64,000 nt of DNA. Origin: Paraphoma chrysanthemicola (taxonomy: Eukaryota; Ascomycota; Dothideomycetes; Pleosporales; Phaeosphaeriaceae). The position numbers and the translations under genes are program-made. The notes beneath the pieces were generated by a model. It searched no databases. It was not told where the DNA came from and was given only the letters and a program-made list of their open reading frames with translations. This document shows, one piece after another, positions 34,352-46,613 of the stretch (its first letter is position 1; each line of letters opens with the position of its first letter). The DNA lies in NCBI GenBank assembly GCA_020744225.1, contig JAGMWG010000012.1, positions 1,240,001 through 1,304,000 of the forward strand, written 5' to 3'.

Positions 34352-36063
34352 TTATAGCAGGAGCTCCAATGGGTTCTCAATGGCCTTCTTCAACTCCTTC
34401 ATGAACTCGCCACCGACGGCGCCGTCGACGACCTTGTGGTCGAAGCTGCCGGTGATGACAATCTGGTCATCCCACTCAATGCTGGCGAGGCCATCTTCCG
34501 AGGGCTCGCCAGGCACTGCGACCTTCTTTGTTGTGCCAATGGCGACAATGCAGGCTTGTGGGGGGTTGATGACAGCGGTGAAGCGCTCGACGGCCGAGTT
34601 CATGCCCATGTTGGAGATGGTGATGGTTCCGCCCTGGTACTCCTCAGGCTTGAGCTTGCCGTCGCGTGCGCGCTTGCCAAGGTCCTTGATCTGTGATGAG
34701 ATGGCCTGGAGGCCGAGGCCGTTGACGTTCTTGACGATGGGAGTCATGAGGCCGATAGGGGTCGAGACGGCGACGGAGACGTCGACAACGTTGTGCTGGC
34801 GGATGATGACCTTTCCGCCGTCCTCGCGCCATGATGAGTTGGCTGCGGGGACCTTGCGGGCGGCCACGGCGAGAGCCTTGACGAGGAGGTCGTTGACGGA
34901 GAGCTTGTACTGCCCGTCCGCGGAGGCGTTGAGGGCTTCGCGGAGCTTGAGTAGCTTGGAGACGGAAATGTTGGAGGCGACGAAGTAGTGGGGGTTCTGC
35001 TGCATGCTCTCAGTCAGGCGGCTGGCAATGACCTTGCGCATGCTCGTGGCCTCGGTGTCTTGGTAGGAAGCGACGGCGGCGCCTGAAGCTGCTGGCGCAC
35101 CACCGGCCGGCTTGTACTTCTCAATGTCCTCCTTGGTGATCTGGCCACCCTTGCCGGTGCCCTTGATCGAGCCGATGGGGACGCCCTTCTCGAGCGCGAG
35201 CTTCTTGACGGCGGGTGAGATGGAGGGCTGGCGCTGGAGGCTGGTCTGGAGGCGGTCACCAGTAGACTCGGACTCAATGGCGGCAGGCGCGGGCTCGTCC
35301 TTTGCGGGAGGAGCGGTCTTGGAGCCAGAGTCGGCGGGCTCGCTGGCCTCTGAAGCCTCGCCCTGCTTCGAGGGGGTGTCGGGCTTCTTGTCGCCGCCGG
35401 CATCCTCGATAGAGAAGGACTCGAACGCAGACACGTCCTCGCCCTCTTCGACCAGGACAGCAATTGGCTGCGGAAAATTAGCCGGTGTACTTCTTGTTCA
35501 TTTTCCAGCAGTTAATCATTGCGTGGTGACGATGCTGCGCGTTGTGTGACTTACGCTGCCGACCGCGACATCCTTCTCGCCAGCGTCGCGCAGGATTCGG
35601 GCGACGGTGCCCTCCTCCTGGAACTCAAAGTCCATCTGCGCCTTGTCCGTCTCGATCTCGACGAGCACATCGCCGGGGGCTATCGAGTCGCCGACCTTCT
35701 TCTGCCAGGCGCCAATGTTTCCGGCGGTCATGGTCGGGGACAGCGCGGGCATGCTGATGACCGTGTGCGAGGGGTAGGCTGGAAAATTCGCGTCAGCACT
35801 GCATCCTTACTCTGTTGCAAACACATGATGTGGGATGAGGAGTGGCTGCTCACACTTGGAGGCATAGTAGCGGGCGAGGGCAGCCAGTGCTGGGGTGCGT
35901 CTGCTGTAGCTGCGTGTCAGCGAAGCTCTGTGTCGTCGTCGGGACCCACGCACGCAGCGGACTCTGAGCATCTCGAGCTCGCCAGGGCGCCGCGCAGGGC
36001 AATTGACCCTCTCGAGCTCAATTGGGCGCCGGCGCGCGACAGCAGGGTGGTGGCAGCAGGCAT
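34352..36063 (-). CDS. LAT1: dihydrolipoamide acetyltransferase, E2 of pyruvate dehydrogenase
   Basis: Mitochondrial matrix core enzyme that transfers the acetyl group to CoA. Four exons (35954-36063, 35854-35909, 35555-35778, 34352-35467) encode 501 residues. The N-terminus is a mitochondrial presequence (Arg/Ser/Ala-rich, few acids) ending near ALARYYASKSYPSH. The lipoyl domain has MPALSPTMTAGNI and the lipoylation site EIETDKAQM, and runs across intron 3 into PIAVLVEEGED. An Ala/Pro-rich linker follows, then the E3/E1-binding domain (SPAVKKLALEKGVPI, GTGKGGQITKEDIEKY). The catalytic domain ends with GSFDHKVVDGAVGGEF, containing the DHxxxDG active site, and ENPLELLL at the end. All expected parts are present. 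It is divergent from SEC7. Confidence 0.95.
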
Positions 36064-36610
36064 TGTGACGGGATGCTTTGTGTTAATCGAGTGTCGTGGA
36101 CGGGCAGTGTGGTCTGGTGGCGGAGGCGCGACCTGGAGAGAAAGCAGTGCAGGCTGTGGGTGGGGAGGTCACAGTGCACGCGCGGGCGCTTTGCGGGCTG
36201 CAGTTGAGATGATGGGAGTGTTGTTCGCTCAACAGAAAGTTTTAGCCGCAGAGGGAGCTGTTGGAGAACCCGGCGTGTCAAAGTCCGACTACCTGGCCCT
36301 GGATGGCGCCACAGTCAGCCACAGTCAGCCACACATCTGCGAGCTGGTCGCCAGGGTACGTAACGTTACCTCAACGAGTAAGGAGGCTGATGCAAAGACA
36401 CTTTGTCATCTCGAAGCACGAGCGGGAGAGCTGTTCGATTCCACTCCTTTGATTCTCTGCGTAGCATTGGGGACAGCGCGTCCTGACTTTCCTCGCCTTC
36501 CTGCCCTGCTCCTGTCCGCCATGGTTGCTGCGAGAGGCCCCGCCAGCCGCTGATCGAGAAGTGCTCCCAGAAATATCCGGAGCTTGTGAAATACCCACCA
36601 CACGCCCGCC
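36064..36610. promoter_or_regulatory. shared upstream region of LAT1 and SEC7
   Basis: 547 bp between two divergent start codons. It contains a short direct repeat of ACAGTCAGCC near 36311-36330. No defined promoter element was recognised. Confidence 0.5.
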
Positions 36611-39600
36611 ATGGCCGACACTGCGACCGCCCCGAGGCCATATGAAGAGCCAGAGCCGCCGGCGGATGTGCAGGACCACGAGCGAACACCCTCGCCCGCA
36701 TCAGAGGAAGAGAGGGACAGCACCGCCGATGGCGACTCTGAGCAGGCATCCGAGCCCGCCGACGAGAATGCTCCCCCAGCGCAACAACCCGCACAGAACG
36801 ACACTGAGATGCCCCCGCCGCCCACGCCGTCGACGCCTACCTTGAACCTCCCCAACGGCTCCGATGCGCCGCGCACATCCGAGCAGATATTCGACCAGCG
36901 CCCGCCCTCGCAGACCCGACCGCGCACCGACTCGCAGTCCACCGTAGCCACCACTGCCACGCGCTCCTCGACGCGCAGCTCCCTCGTCTTCGTCATTGCC
37001 GCCCTAGAGACAATCGCCGCCTCAAAAGATGCGAGGAAGAACAAGAATCTCGGCGACGCGACCAGTGCAGCGCTGGCCGCAATCAAGGCCGAGGGCGACC
37101 CTGCTCAAATCAACCCCGAGATTCTCTTCAGGCCGCTGCAGCTTGCGTCTGAGGCGCCCAATGTGCCCGTCTCCATCACCGCGCTCGACTGCATTGGCAA
37201 GCTCATCAGCTACTCGTACTTCTCCGTCCCCGCCGAGCCGCAGGCCGACAACACCGAGGCGCCGCCCTTGATCGAGCGCGCCATCGACACAATATGCGAC
37301 TGTTTCCAGGGGGAAGCGACACACCCGGATGTACAACTGCAGATTGTCAAATCGCTCCTAGCGGCGATCCTCAATGACAAGATTGTGGTACACGGAGCTG
37401 GCCTGCTAAAGGCCGTGCGACTCACGTACAACATCTTTCTCCTGTCCAAGTCGAGCGCCAACCAGCAGGTCGCGCAGGGCGCGCTGACCCAGATGGTCGG
37501 CACCGTCTTCGAGCGCGTCAAGGGCCGATTAGCCGTGAAGGAGGCCCGCCTCAACCTCTCGCGAGTGTCGTTGAACGACAGGGACAAGTCCGAGGAAGAC
37601 ATGCAAGAAGACGGCGAGGGTAGCACAGAGGGCGTAGACGGCTCAGAAGTGAACGGGGAAGTAGAGCAAGAGGAGCAGGATCCGGACTCTGCCCTTCCCA
37701 GTGACAAAGCTGTCGAGCAGCACGTTGGCCCCAAGATCACCCTCCAAAGCTTCGAGAATAACATGAGTTTCAACGATGACCGGATACACGATAACGCGCC
37801 AACCTTGGTAACACGAATAAAGGGCAAGCCAAGCTCAAGACATGTGTCAGGACACGATGCGTCACCGAATGCGCACGCCCAGAGCGAGCATTCCGAGGAA
37901 GACGAGGAGGACGAAATCTTCGTCAAGGATGCGTACTTGGTCTTCAGGGCAATGTGCCGGCTGAGCACCAAGAGCTTGTCCGTGGACCATGCCCAGGATG
38001 TGCGGTCCCAGGGTATGAGATCCAAGCTTCTCTCATTACACATGATACACACGATTCTCTTCAACAACATCGCAGTCTTCATTTCACCGTATGCCACCAT
38101 TCGCAGCGGTAGCGGCGACGAGCCCACTAGTTTCATCCAGGCCATCAAGCAGTATCTTTGCCTAAGCCTGAGCCGAAACGGTGCAAGCTCAATTAGACAG
38201 GTATTTGAAGTTGCCTGCGAGATCTTTTGGCAGATGCTCAAGTACCTGCGCGTGTCCCTCAAGAAGGAGGTAGAGGTCTTCTTGAAGGAGATCTACTTGG
38301 CCACTCTTGACAAACGCACGGCGCCTGCCTTTCAAAAACAATACGTACTGACTGTGTTTGGGAGACTGGCTGCCGATCCGCGAGCGCTGGTCGAAGTTTA
38401 CCTAAACTACGATTGCGACCGTACCGCGCTGGACAACATGTACCAGCGTGTTGTTGAACATCTGTCGAGAATCTCAAGCACACAAGTCGCAATCACTCCA
38501 GTGCAGCAGCAAGCATATCAAACCGAACGTGAGAAGCAGGCGAGACAGATGGACTGGCAAAGCCGTGGGACACTGCCACCTTCTCTCACAACTGTTTCGA
38601 TGAATACATCCCACGAAGCAGAGCACGCGTATCCCCAGGAATATGCCATGAAGCAGGATTCTCTCGAGGCTTTGGTGGAGATTCTTAGATCGCTTGTCAA
38701 TTGGGCGCAGCAGGCTTTGCCGGAGAGCAATAGACCGACGAATCAGGACTTGAGGCCTTCCGTTGACGATCTTAGAGTCTCTACGGACACGAGGAACTTT
38801 TCCGACTCGCCAAACGTGGGCGTAGATTCTGGTACTGTGACTCCGCTTGCCGAAGACGACTACAGCCAGCTCGAGAAGGCCAAGCACAAGAAGATCGCCT
38901 TGACAAATGCGACACGCCAATTCAATTACAAGCCTAAACGGGGACTGAAAACCTTGATATCAGAAGGGTTCATTCCGTCAAATTCACCCGAGGATATCGC
39001 AAAGTTTCTGTTGGATAATGATCAACTGGACAAAACCGCTTTGGGGGAATTTCTTGGCGAAGGCGATCCCGAAAACATTGCCATCATGCACGCTTTCGTT
39101 GATCTCATGGACTTCACCAAGACCCGCTTCACAGACGCTCTAAGGCGCTTCCTGCAAAGTTTCCGTCTCCCTGGCGAGGCTCAAAAGATTGATCGTTTTA
39201 TGTTGAAGTTTGCAGAACGGTACATCACTGGCAACCCTAATGCGTACGCCAACGCAGACACAGCATATGTTCTCTCATACTCCGTCATCATGTTGAACGT
39301 AGATCAGCACAGCAAAAAGATGAAGGGCCCAAGAATGACACCAGAAGACTTCATCAAGAATAACCGCGGCATCAATGACAACGCCGACTTGCCCGAGGAG
39401 TATCTACGCGGCATCTACGAGGAAATCTCGCAGAACGAGATCGTGCTTAACACAGAGCGAGAGGCGGCTGCAGACAAAGGCCTGGTCAACCAACAACCAG
39501 CTGGTGGCTTGGCTAGCATAGGTCAGGTTCTGACCGGAGGTGCACGAGACCTGCAACGAGAAGCCATCGTTCAGGCATCAGAAGCGATGGCCAACAAGAC

Positions 39601-42591
39601 TGAGCAGCTCTACAAACAACTCCTCCGAGCGCAAAGAAGAACAGCAGCTACTCTTCCGGTGTCCAAGTACATCCCGGCGTCGTCGTCAAAGCACGTCGGG
39701 CCAATGTTTGAAGTCACCTGGATGCCCATTCTGACAGCACTATCGAGCCAAGCTCAGGACCACAACATTGAGATTGTCCGGTTATGTATCGAGGGCATAA
39801 AGCTGTCGATCCGCATCTCCTGTCTCTTTGATCTCGAAAGTTCGCGACAGGCTTTCGTGTCATTCCTCGCCAAGTTCACGAATCTTTACAACCTCAGCGA
39901 GATGAAGGCGAAGAATATGGAAGCGCTCAAGACGTTGATTGAAATTGCTCACACCGAGGGCAACCTACTCCGGGAGTCGTGGCGAGAAGTCTTGACATGT
40001 GTCTCCCAACTCGATCGCTTCCAGCTCATCTCTGCTGGCATTGACGAGCGAGCTGTGCCTGACGTTCTGAAGCCCACTTCCAATACTCCACAATCGCGCA
40101 AATCGCTAAACGTGCCTGCTAATCGACGGCGGCCGACGTCACAAGCGAGCAGCATGAATTTCCAGGCCGACGTCGCTGAGGAGAGCAGATCAACCGACAT
40201 CGTCCGAGGCGTGGATCGTATCTTCACAAATAGTGCGAATCTCTCAGGAGAAGCCATCGTAGACTTTGTGAAAGCGCTCACACAGGTCAGCTGGCAGGAG
40301 ATCCAGTCATCCGGCCAGAGCGAATCGCCACGAACCTACAGTCTGCAGAAATTGGTAGAGATAAGCGGCTACAACATGACCCGTGTGCGCTTCGAGTGGA
40401 CGAACATTTGGCAGGTCCTCGGCGCCCATTTCAATGAAGTCGGGTGCCACACCAATACGAACGTCGTCTACTTCGCACTCAACTCATTGCGGCAGTTGTC
40501 GATGAAGTTTATGGAAATTGAGGAGCTACCAGGTTTCAAGTTTCAGAAGGATTTCCTCAAGCCCTTTGAGCACATCATCAACAATGCCAGCGTCGTTTCT
40601 GTCAAGGACATGGTATTACGCTGCTTGATCCAGATGATACAAGCTCGAGGAGAGAACATCCGATCCGGTTGGAAGACGATGTTTGGCGTCTTCACCGTGG
40701 CCGCACGAGAGCCGTATGGTAAGTGCAATTCCGACACTTTTGCAGTCAGTGCAGTCGCTAACAACCAGCAGAGGGTATCGTCAACCTTGCATTTGAGAAT
40801 GTCACCCAAGTGTATAATACACGCTTTGGAGTCGTCATCTCACAAGGCGCGTTTGCAGACCTTATTGTCTGCCTCACCGAATTCTCCAAAAACTACAAGT
40901 TCCAAAAGAAGTCGCTGCAGGCAATCGAGCTCCTGAAGTCGTCGGTACCAAAGATGTTGCGCACACCCGAATGTTCGCTATCGGCTCGAGCGGGCTTTCT
41001 CAAAGAATCGGAGAAGGGCTCATCGATACCCAAGCAGCCAAGTCGCCAGACCCAGGAAGAACAATTCTGGTTCCCAGTCTTGTTCGCCTTTCACGATGTT
41101 CTGATGACCGGCGAGGACCTAGAAGTACGGTCAAGAGCGCTGAGCTACCTGTTCGATACCTTGATTAGCTATGGCGGAGGCTTCCCCCGCGAGTTCTGGG
41201 ACATGCTGTGGCGCCAGCTACTATACCCCATCTTCATGGTCCTGAAGTCCAAGTCTGAGATGACTAAGGTTTTGAACCATGAAGAACTTTCCGTTTGGCT
41301 TTCGACGACCATGATCCAGGCGCTACGAAACATGATCAAGCTCTTCACTCACTTCTTCGAGTCATTGGAGTATATGCTTGACCGCTTCCTGGACCTCCTT
41401 GCGCTTTGCATCTGCCAAGAGAACGATACTCTAGCCCGCATTGGCAGCAACTGTCTGCAGCAGTTGATACTGCAGAATGTGCAGAAGTTTGGTCCCACAC
41501 ATTGGAATCAGATCGTTAATGCATTTGTCGAGCTCTTCCAGCGGACTGAAGCAACGGCATTGTTTTCTGCTGCAACTAGCGGATCTTCTCAGCACACTCC
41601 TATCAACGGCGACTCTGACGTCCACACACCGCCCACAGATGCGCCGTCAGCTGAGCTCTCATTACAAACACCAACGCAAGAGTCTCACTTGGACAATGCC
41701 CTTGGTATCAATGGCCTTGCAAGCCCCCGTCGGCCGTCACTCGTAACATCGGATGCTTCCAGTGTGGCTGCTGGCGAGCAGCGTATGCCGTCGCCACTTC
41801 CTAAGCGCCAGACTCAAGAGCTGGAGGATTACCGGCCCGAGACGCAAGACCTTCAACAACCACCCATTGTTGTCACCGCCGCTCGCCGACGCTTCTTCAA
41901 CCAGATCATCACAAAATGCGTTCTTCAACTTCTCATGATTGAAACTGTACAAGAGCTCTTCACAAACGAAGCAGTGTACGAGAAGATCCCGTCAGGCGAG
42001 TTGCTCCAGCTCATGGCCGTCCTCAAGAAGTCATATCACTTCGCCAAGCGCTTCAATGCCAATCGCGAGCTTCGCTCTCGTCTCTTCCGCGAGGGCTTCA
42101 TGAAACAGCCACCGAACCTTCTCAAGCAAGAATCCGGTTCTGCTTCAGTATATGTCAGCATCTTGTTCCGCATGTACCACGACACTTCCACCGATCGCGC
42201 CGCGAGCCGAGCCGACACGGAAGCCGCGCTTATCCCGCTTTGCGAGGACATTATCGCGAGCTACATCGACCTCGACGAAGAAACACAACAACGCAACATC
42301 GTCACATGGCGCCCAGTCGTCGTCACTGTGCTCGACGGATACGCCAATTTCCCCACCAAGGAGTTTGACAAGAATATCGACACTTTTGCTCCGCTCGTCG
42401 TAGGCTTGCTCGGCACGGAAATGGCGCCAGACGTGCAGCGAAGCGTGCAGAGTCTCGTGGCCCGCATGTTTGAGGAGAAACTTGGCATGAGCAGGGAGGG
42501 CGTGCGGATGATGGCGCCAGCCGCGAGGAGTCCGCGAGGAAGTTTTGTCGGGAGTCCCATCATGCGGAGAGGGAGTAAGAGTGGGCGGTGA
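36611..42591 (+). CDS. SEC7: Arf guanine-nucleotide exchange factor Sec7 (BIG type)
   Basis: Activates Arf1 at the trans-Golgi network for vesicle formation. Two exons (36611-40718, 40772-42591) encode 1975 residues. The first 110 residues are disordered and rich in Pro, Glu and Asp. The DCB domain begins near SSLVFVIAALETIAASKDAR and HUS homology follows (FVKDAYLVFRAMCRLSTKSL). The catalytic Sec7 domain is at about 757-945, with FNYKPKRGLKTLI, FRLPGEAQKIDRFM (glutamate finger at about 856) and YVLSYSVIMLNVDQHS. HDS repeats fill the rest; the intron splits the HDS2-3 region at EPYEGIVNLAFENV. The length and order match large BIG/Sec7 proteins. Confidence 0.96.
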
Positions 42592-43229
42592 TTGATATGA
42601 ACTTTTGGTTGATTGCGATATTCTACTTCCTTTACACTTCGTTGGCATGCTCTCACATCGAGAGAGACAGATTTTTTTTTTAATTCTGGAGCCTCTTTTT
42701 TGGGACTTTTTGCTAGATGGGCAAATGAGCGTTAAAAAAGCATGCTTGTCCTTCTATATGGACGATGTAACTGGGCAGCATTTTAGAATTGTAGTTTAGC
42801 ATGTATGGTGTCATGGTGTTTCTTCAATTTGATCAAGTACATCCATCTTCTGATATTTTTTCTATGACTTGTGAGTTTGCCTAGCTGTCCGACTCATCAT
42901 GTCGAATTTGAACCGCAGAAAGGAACGCCTATCAGACTCTTGAAAAGAAAGAAAAAAGAACAATAAGAGAAAAGAGCGCCGTATATATCCCGCGTCCCCT
43001 TTGAGTAGACACGGAGTCGGTTCGATCCTGTACTTCCATATGCACATTGCTTTTCTAGGGAGTCATGACCGCATCTCAATTGATTTTAAGTCTGGATGAA
43101 GAGATGATTGTTTGATAATTTCCATTCGATAAAACACACCAAAAAGAAACCTGCAGACTTTTCCAAGCCTGCAGACCAGTGCCCGATCCACGTCTTTTCT
43201 CAGTCGCATCATACCCAAATTCCTGCGCT
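42592..43229. other. intergenic between converging genes
   Basis: Contains a T10 run near 42670 and otherwise ordinary AT-rich 3' sequence. No gene seen. Confidence 0.55.
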
Positions 43230-44645
43230 CTAGGCACTCTCGACATCAACCAGCTTCTCATCTCCCCAATCATCACTATCATACTCGACATCCTTACCCC
43301 GCTCATCCACCTGCTTCTCCTCTGACTCCCGTGGTTTCTCCCCCGCTTTAGCCAGGATTATATCCTTGATCGCCTCCGGTCGTTTCGCCGGAGAAAGCAC
43401 CTCAAACTCCTGAACAAACGACACTTTCGTCAGCGGAATTTGCGCCCGGCCTTTAGTCAAAGGTCTGAGCGAGTCTTCTGCTGGGATATACGCCATCACA
43501 GACCCGACTCTATTCAGCGACGCGCGCACAATAGGAGGCTTATCTGGATAGCGACAACTATCTGGTCGCGCATGGCCGATGATAATACCGTCGTCCATGA
43601 CAGTTTGATACGTTCTAGTCGCATCTCCGAAAACTTTCGCTGGTAAAAGATTTCGGAGCGGCGAGGGACTGAGTCCTGCGCATTGGCGCTGGATGGCGAG
43701 TTTAGCTTGGAGTTTGTGGCGGATGGCCATGGTGCGTTTTTCGCCGAAGGGGGATTCTTCTAGGTCGGGCGAGTAGTCTACGTCTTTCATGGAGATTTGG
43801 ACGTCGCCTTTTTGTGAGGAGCGTTTTGCGTATTTGGCGCATATGAAGGCGCATACGGATCCTTTGCTGTTTAGCACTGCACGCACAACGGGGCGGACGT
43901 TTGGATCGCGGCAGCAGTGGGATTTGGCGCGGCCGATGATGATGCCGGTGTCTAGGTATTTTGTTGTGTCGCTGTCGTCGACGGTGATCACTTCTGGCGT
44001 GGGAGCCCGCTTTGGTGGCAGAGAGGTCTGCGAGCTGCGGACCGATGCAGTGAATATCGATGAGACGTTCACGTCTTCCTCGGGCAGCGTCTCAGGAAAA
44101 GGCGGGTAGGGATCCAGGTCCCATTCGTTCAAGTCGTCGCCATCCATGTCTTCGTTGGTGCGGTACCACTATACTCAATCAGCAAGAGTTCAGGTAAATG
44201 TTAGGCACTGTATACCGTGTCTTGTAGGCCTTCTGAGCCTTCCCAGCCCCACTGCCAAATCTCTTCGTCGTCGGCGTCGATATCTGCGTCCAAGCCTGTG
44301 ACTCTAGCCTCTACCACTTCGAAGTGAACAAAAAGCACTAGGCGATTGTCGATGAGAAACTCTGCCTCGAAGTACGCGCCCGCATCCCACTCGCTCGGGC
44401 TTATCCGGCCGTCGCAGATATTGTTATCAAGATGCAGGTGTGCGTTGTAGCGTTCCCAGGGCCTGTTGAAGGTGTTGTGGATGTGTTCGAGAAACTCCTA
44501 CGAGCAGTGATCAGTACCGATTGGCATGCACGCGGTGAGGTAGGTGAGAGTATACCCAGTAGGATCGAGCACGACGGATGGGGATACGGTAGCTGGTCTC
44601 GGCGCCGTCAAACTCGCGAACAAATATCATCGGCGAAGGTCTCAT
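43230..44645 (-). CDS. orphan protein with an internal duplication
   Basis: I do not recognise this gene. Three exons (44556-44645, 44216-44497, 43230-44168) encode 436 residues. The first 125 residues contain aromatic, acidic sequence (FLEHIHNTFNRPWERYNAHL, YFEAEFLIDNRLVLFVHFEV), probably a beta-rich fold. The second half holds two copies of a roughly 60-residue unit at about 197-256 and 316-375. They share the pattern GIIIGxA, a CR-x-P step, VRAxLN, GSVxAxI, a basic KG and a QI strand, about 40 percent identical by eye. The C-terminus is acidic (VEYDSDDWGDEK). No signal peptide or membrane segment; probably cytosolic or nuclear. Splice sites are all GT-AG and in phase. The start Met is the first in the exon and could be wrong. 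Confidence 0.7.
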
Positions 44646-44994
44646 ACTTGTAATCGTAGTCGGCTACGCTCCTGAACAGCGTCCGACTACGAAGGCGGGC
44701 GGAATCTTGCAGGCAGCAAGAGGCGAAGACGCAAAGTGGGAGAAGGAAGACAGAGAGAACGTTGAGAGCGGGAGAGGCTCTTGCTCAGGCGGATGCGCGT
44801 GGTTCCGGGTCTTACGGTCAAGCTACTCAAATAGACGGATTATAGAGATGCAAGATTTAGATAGAAGAAATTGATATTGCAAGAAGCCTGCGCTTCGGGG
44901 TATCATGTACAGACGTAGAGAAAATCACGAGCTCAAAGGCGGCGTCGGAGCGGCGCAGAACTGAAAGATTGAGAGCGAGCAAGGCATCACGCAC
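44646..44994. other. intergenic
   Basis: 350 bases between two minus-strand genes; upstream region of the orphan and 3' end of FTA1. No gene seen. Confidence 0.55.
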
Positions 44995-46185
44995 TCAAGC
45001 GTCTACCATTTCATCGTCGCCATTGCTTTGCCTCCCATTCTCCTTCCCTCGCGGCTTTGCTTTCTTCTGGTTGCCATTGCTCACGGCGGTATTACTAATG
45101 GCTCTCTTTCTGCGGCCGGCCTTTGCACTAGCGGTCGAAGACGGGGTATCGTCTCTGTAGCCCTTTGACAGTTCCTCAGGCAGGAATTTTCCGCTGCCTG
45201 CAGCTGCGCGAACAAGTGATGCGTAAAAGTCTTGGACGGCAAGTTGGCTGGCGCTCAAGTCCTGTGAGGCCCCGCCCTCGTCCGAAAAGGATGTGTCGGC
45301 AAGCTGGTCTGGTGCAGCGAGCTTGAGACGCTCTGCTCCCAGGTGGAAGCTATTGCACGAGATTCGCGAAATGTGCGCCTTTGAATGTGACAGATCGAGT
45401 GCGAGATGGCTCTTCAGATAGGCAAGTAGCGCCACAGTGAAGGGCTTCTCTTGCCCGCCTTTCATCAGCTTGCCACGACTGACAAAGCCCGGCACGTCTG
45501 CGCCAGCAATTGTGATTTCGATGTGTTTCAGCAGCGTCGTGGTGGCAGGGAAAGCCAGTTGCACGTGCAGCTGCCGCACGACGTCCTTGATAGACTGCGT
45601 CGAGGTGCTTGACGTGAGGCGCGTGAAGTACGCCTCCAGGCTCGACGTGATGAAGGTCGAGGGCAGGCGCAAGGGCGCGACATGGGCGTCAAAGGCGGTG
45701 CGCAGGTAGTTGAGGAAAGTCTCGCGTATGGGGCCCGGCATCTTGACTAATAGCAACGGCAGTGACGTAAAACCGTCCGGTGAGGAAGTCACGCCCGGGT
45801 CGCGCAGAAGGAGCGCATTGTAGGCCTGCTTCTCGTACTCGAGGCTGACCTCGATGCCGCGCGCCCGGTCCGGAGTGAGGGCGGCCGACAGCTGCGATGC
45901 GTCCGGCTCGACTGACTGGCGATGGCGGTCTATCCACGCATCCTCGTCGCCGATGGTCTCCCACGCGCACTCCTCCAGCGGGCCCAGCTTGGCCGTGTCC
46001 TCGGCGGCAGCAAAGTCGACCTGCACGCCGCGCACATTGTCGCCCTTGAGCTGCTCCCTCAGGCGCTTCGCGTGGGTGCGCAGGCTGCGGTCGTCCAGCA
46101 GCGGCGTCTCGCCGTGGTGCAGCGGTGACAGGCGGTAGAGGCTGTAGGTGCGGTGGTAGAGCGGGTACGGGGGGATGTCCGCCAT
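44995..46185 (-). CDS. FTA1: kinetochore protein Fta1 / CENP-L family (Sim4 complex)
   Basis: Constitutive centromere-associated subunit; it would work with the CENP-N counterpart at the inner kinetochore. One exon, 396 residues from the Met at 46185; an in-frame Met at 46227 would add 14. The N-terminus PPYPLYHRTYSLYRLSPL resembles fungal Fta1 proteins, which start with the same aromatic beta strand. The middle has LPLLLVKMPGPIRETFLNYL and LRLPSTFITSSLEAYF. A beta-rich core (HVQLAFPATTTLLKHIEITI) is followed by a Lys/Arg/Ser-rich tail with a nuclear signal-like GRRKRA and an acidic end. The call rests on N-terminal and core resemblance and on length; it is good, not certain. Confidence 0.72.
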   Translation of the reverse strand: MADIPPYPLYHRTYSLYRLSPLHHGETPLLDDRSLRTHAKRLREQLKGDNVRGVQVDFAAAEDTAKLGPLEECAWETIGDEDAWIDRHRQSVEPDASQLSAALTPDRARGIEVSLEYEKQAYNALLLRDPGVTSSPDGFTSLPLLLVKMPGPIRETFLNYLRTAFDAHVAPLRLPSTFITSSLEAYFTRLTSSTSTQSIKDVVRQLHVQLAFPATTTLLKHIEITIAGADVPGFVSRGKLMKGGQEKPFTVALLAYLKSHLALDLSHSKAHISRISCNSFHLGAERLKLAAPDQLADTSFSDEGGASQDLSASQLAVQDFYASLVRAAAGSGKFLPEELSKGYRDDTPSSTASAKAGRRKRAISNTAVSNGNQKKAKPRGKENGRQSNGDDEMVDA

Positions 46186-46613
46186 GATGAGGCTTACGGG
46201 CGCCGCGACGCGTTGGATGGGCTGCAAATTGCTCTCCTCCTCCTCCTAATCATCCAGGCCGCCGTCGCGCGGTGTGACAGCTGTCAACGCGTGTGGGGAC
46301 GCTGTTGGGCGGGACCCAGTATGACGCAGCGCGTTGCTGCTGGAGACGATGTGCGATAGGCGTTGCGGCGGGCGGTGGGCGTGCTTGGCGGGCCACTACG
46401 GCGGGGCTAAACAGTTTGTTTCTCTGATTTTCCACTACGTTCTCGCATTTTCTACGCAAAGAGCAGCCTTGCCAGATCCCAGCCAGCGCATCCTCTGAAA
46501 TTCCTGCTGCACGCGCCTGCCACCCTCCTTCACGAACCCCAGACGAACCCGCTGTAACCAGCGCATACACTCCCTTTACACCCCCAAAAGATACCCCGCC
46601 ATCAGCGATAAAC
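46186..46613. promoter_or_regulatory. shared upstream region of FTA1 and SSE1
   Basis: 428 bp between divergent start codons. A heat-shock element would be expected for SSE1, but I found no perfect nGAAnnTTCn repeat. Confidence 0.45.

Noticed and set aside
35519..36553. 344-codon plus-strand open frame opposite the start of LAT1
   Set aside because: Covers the lipoyl domain and presequence of LAT1 and its promoter; no motif and poor composition.
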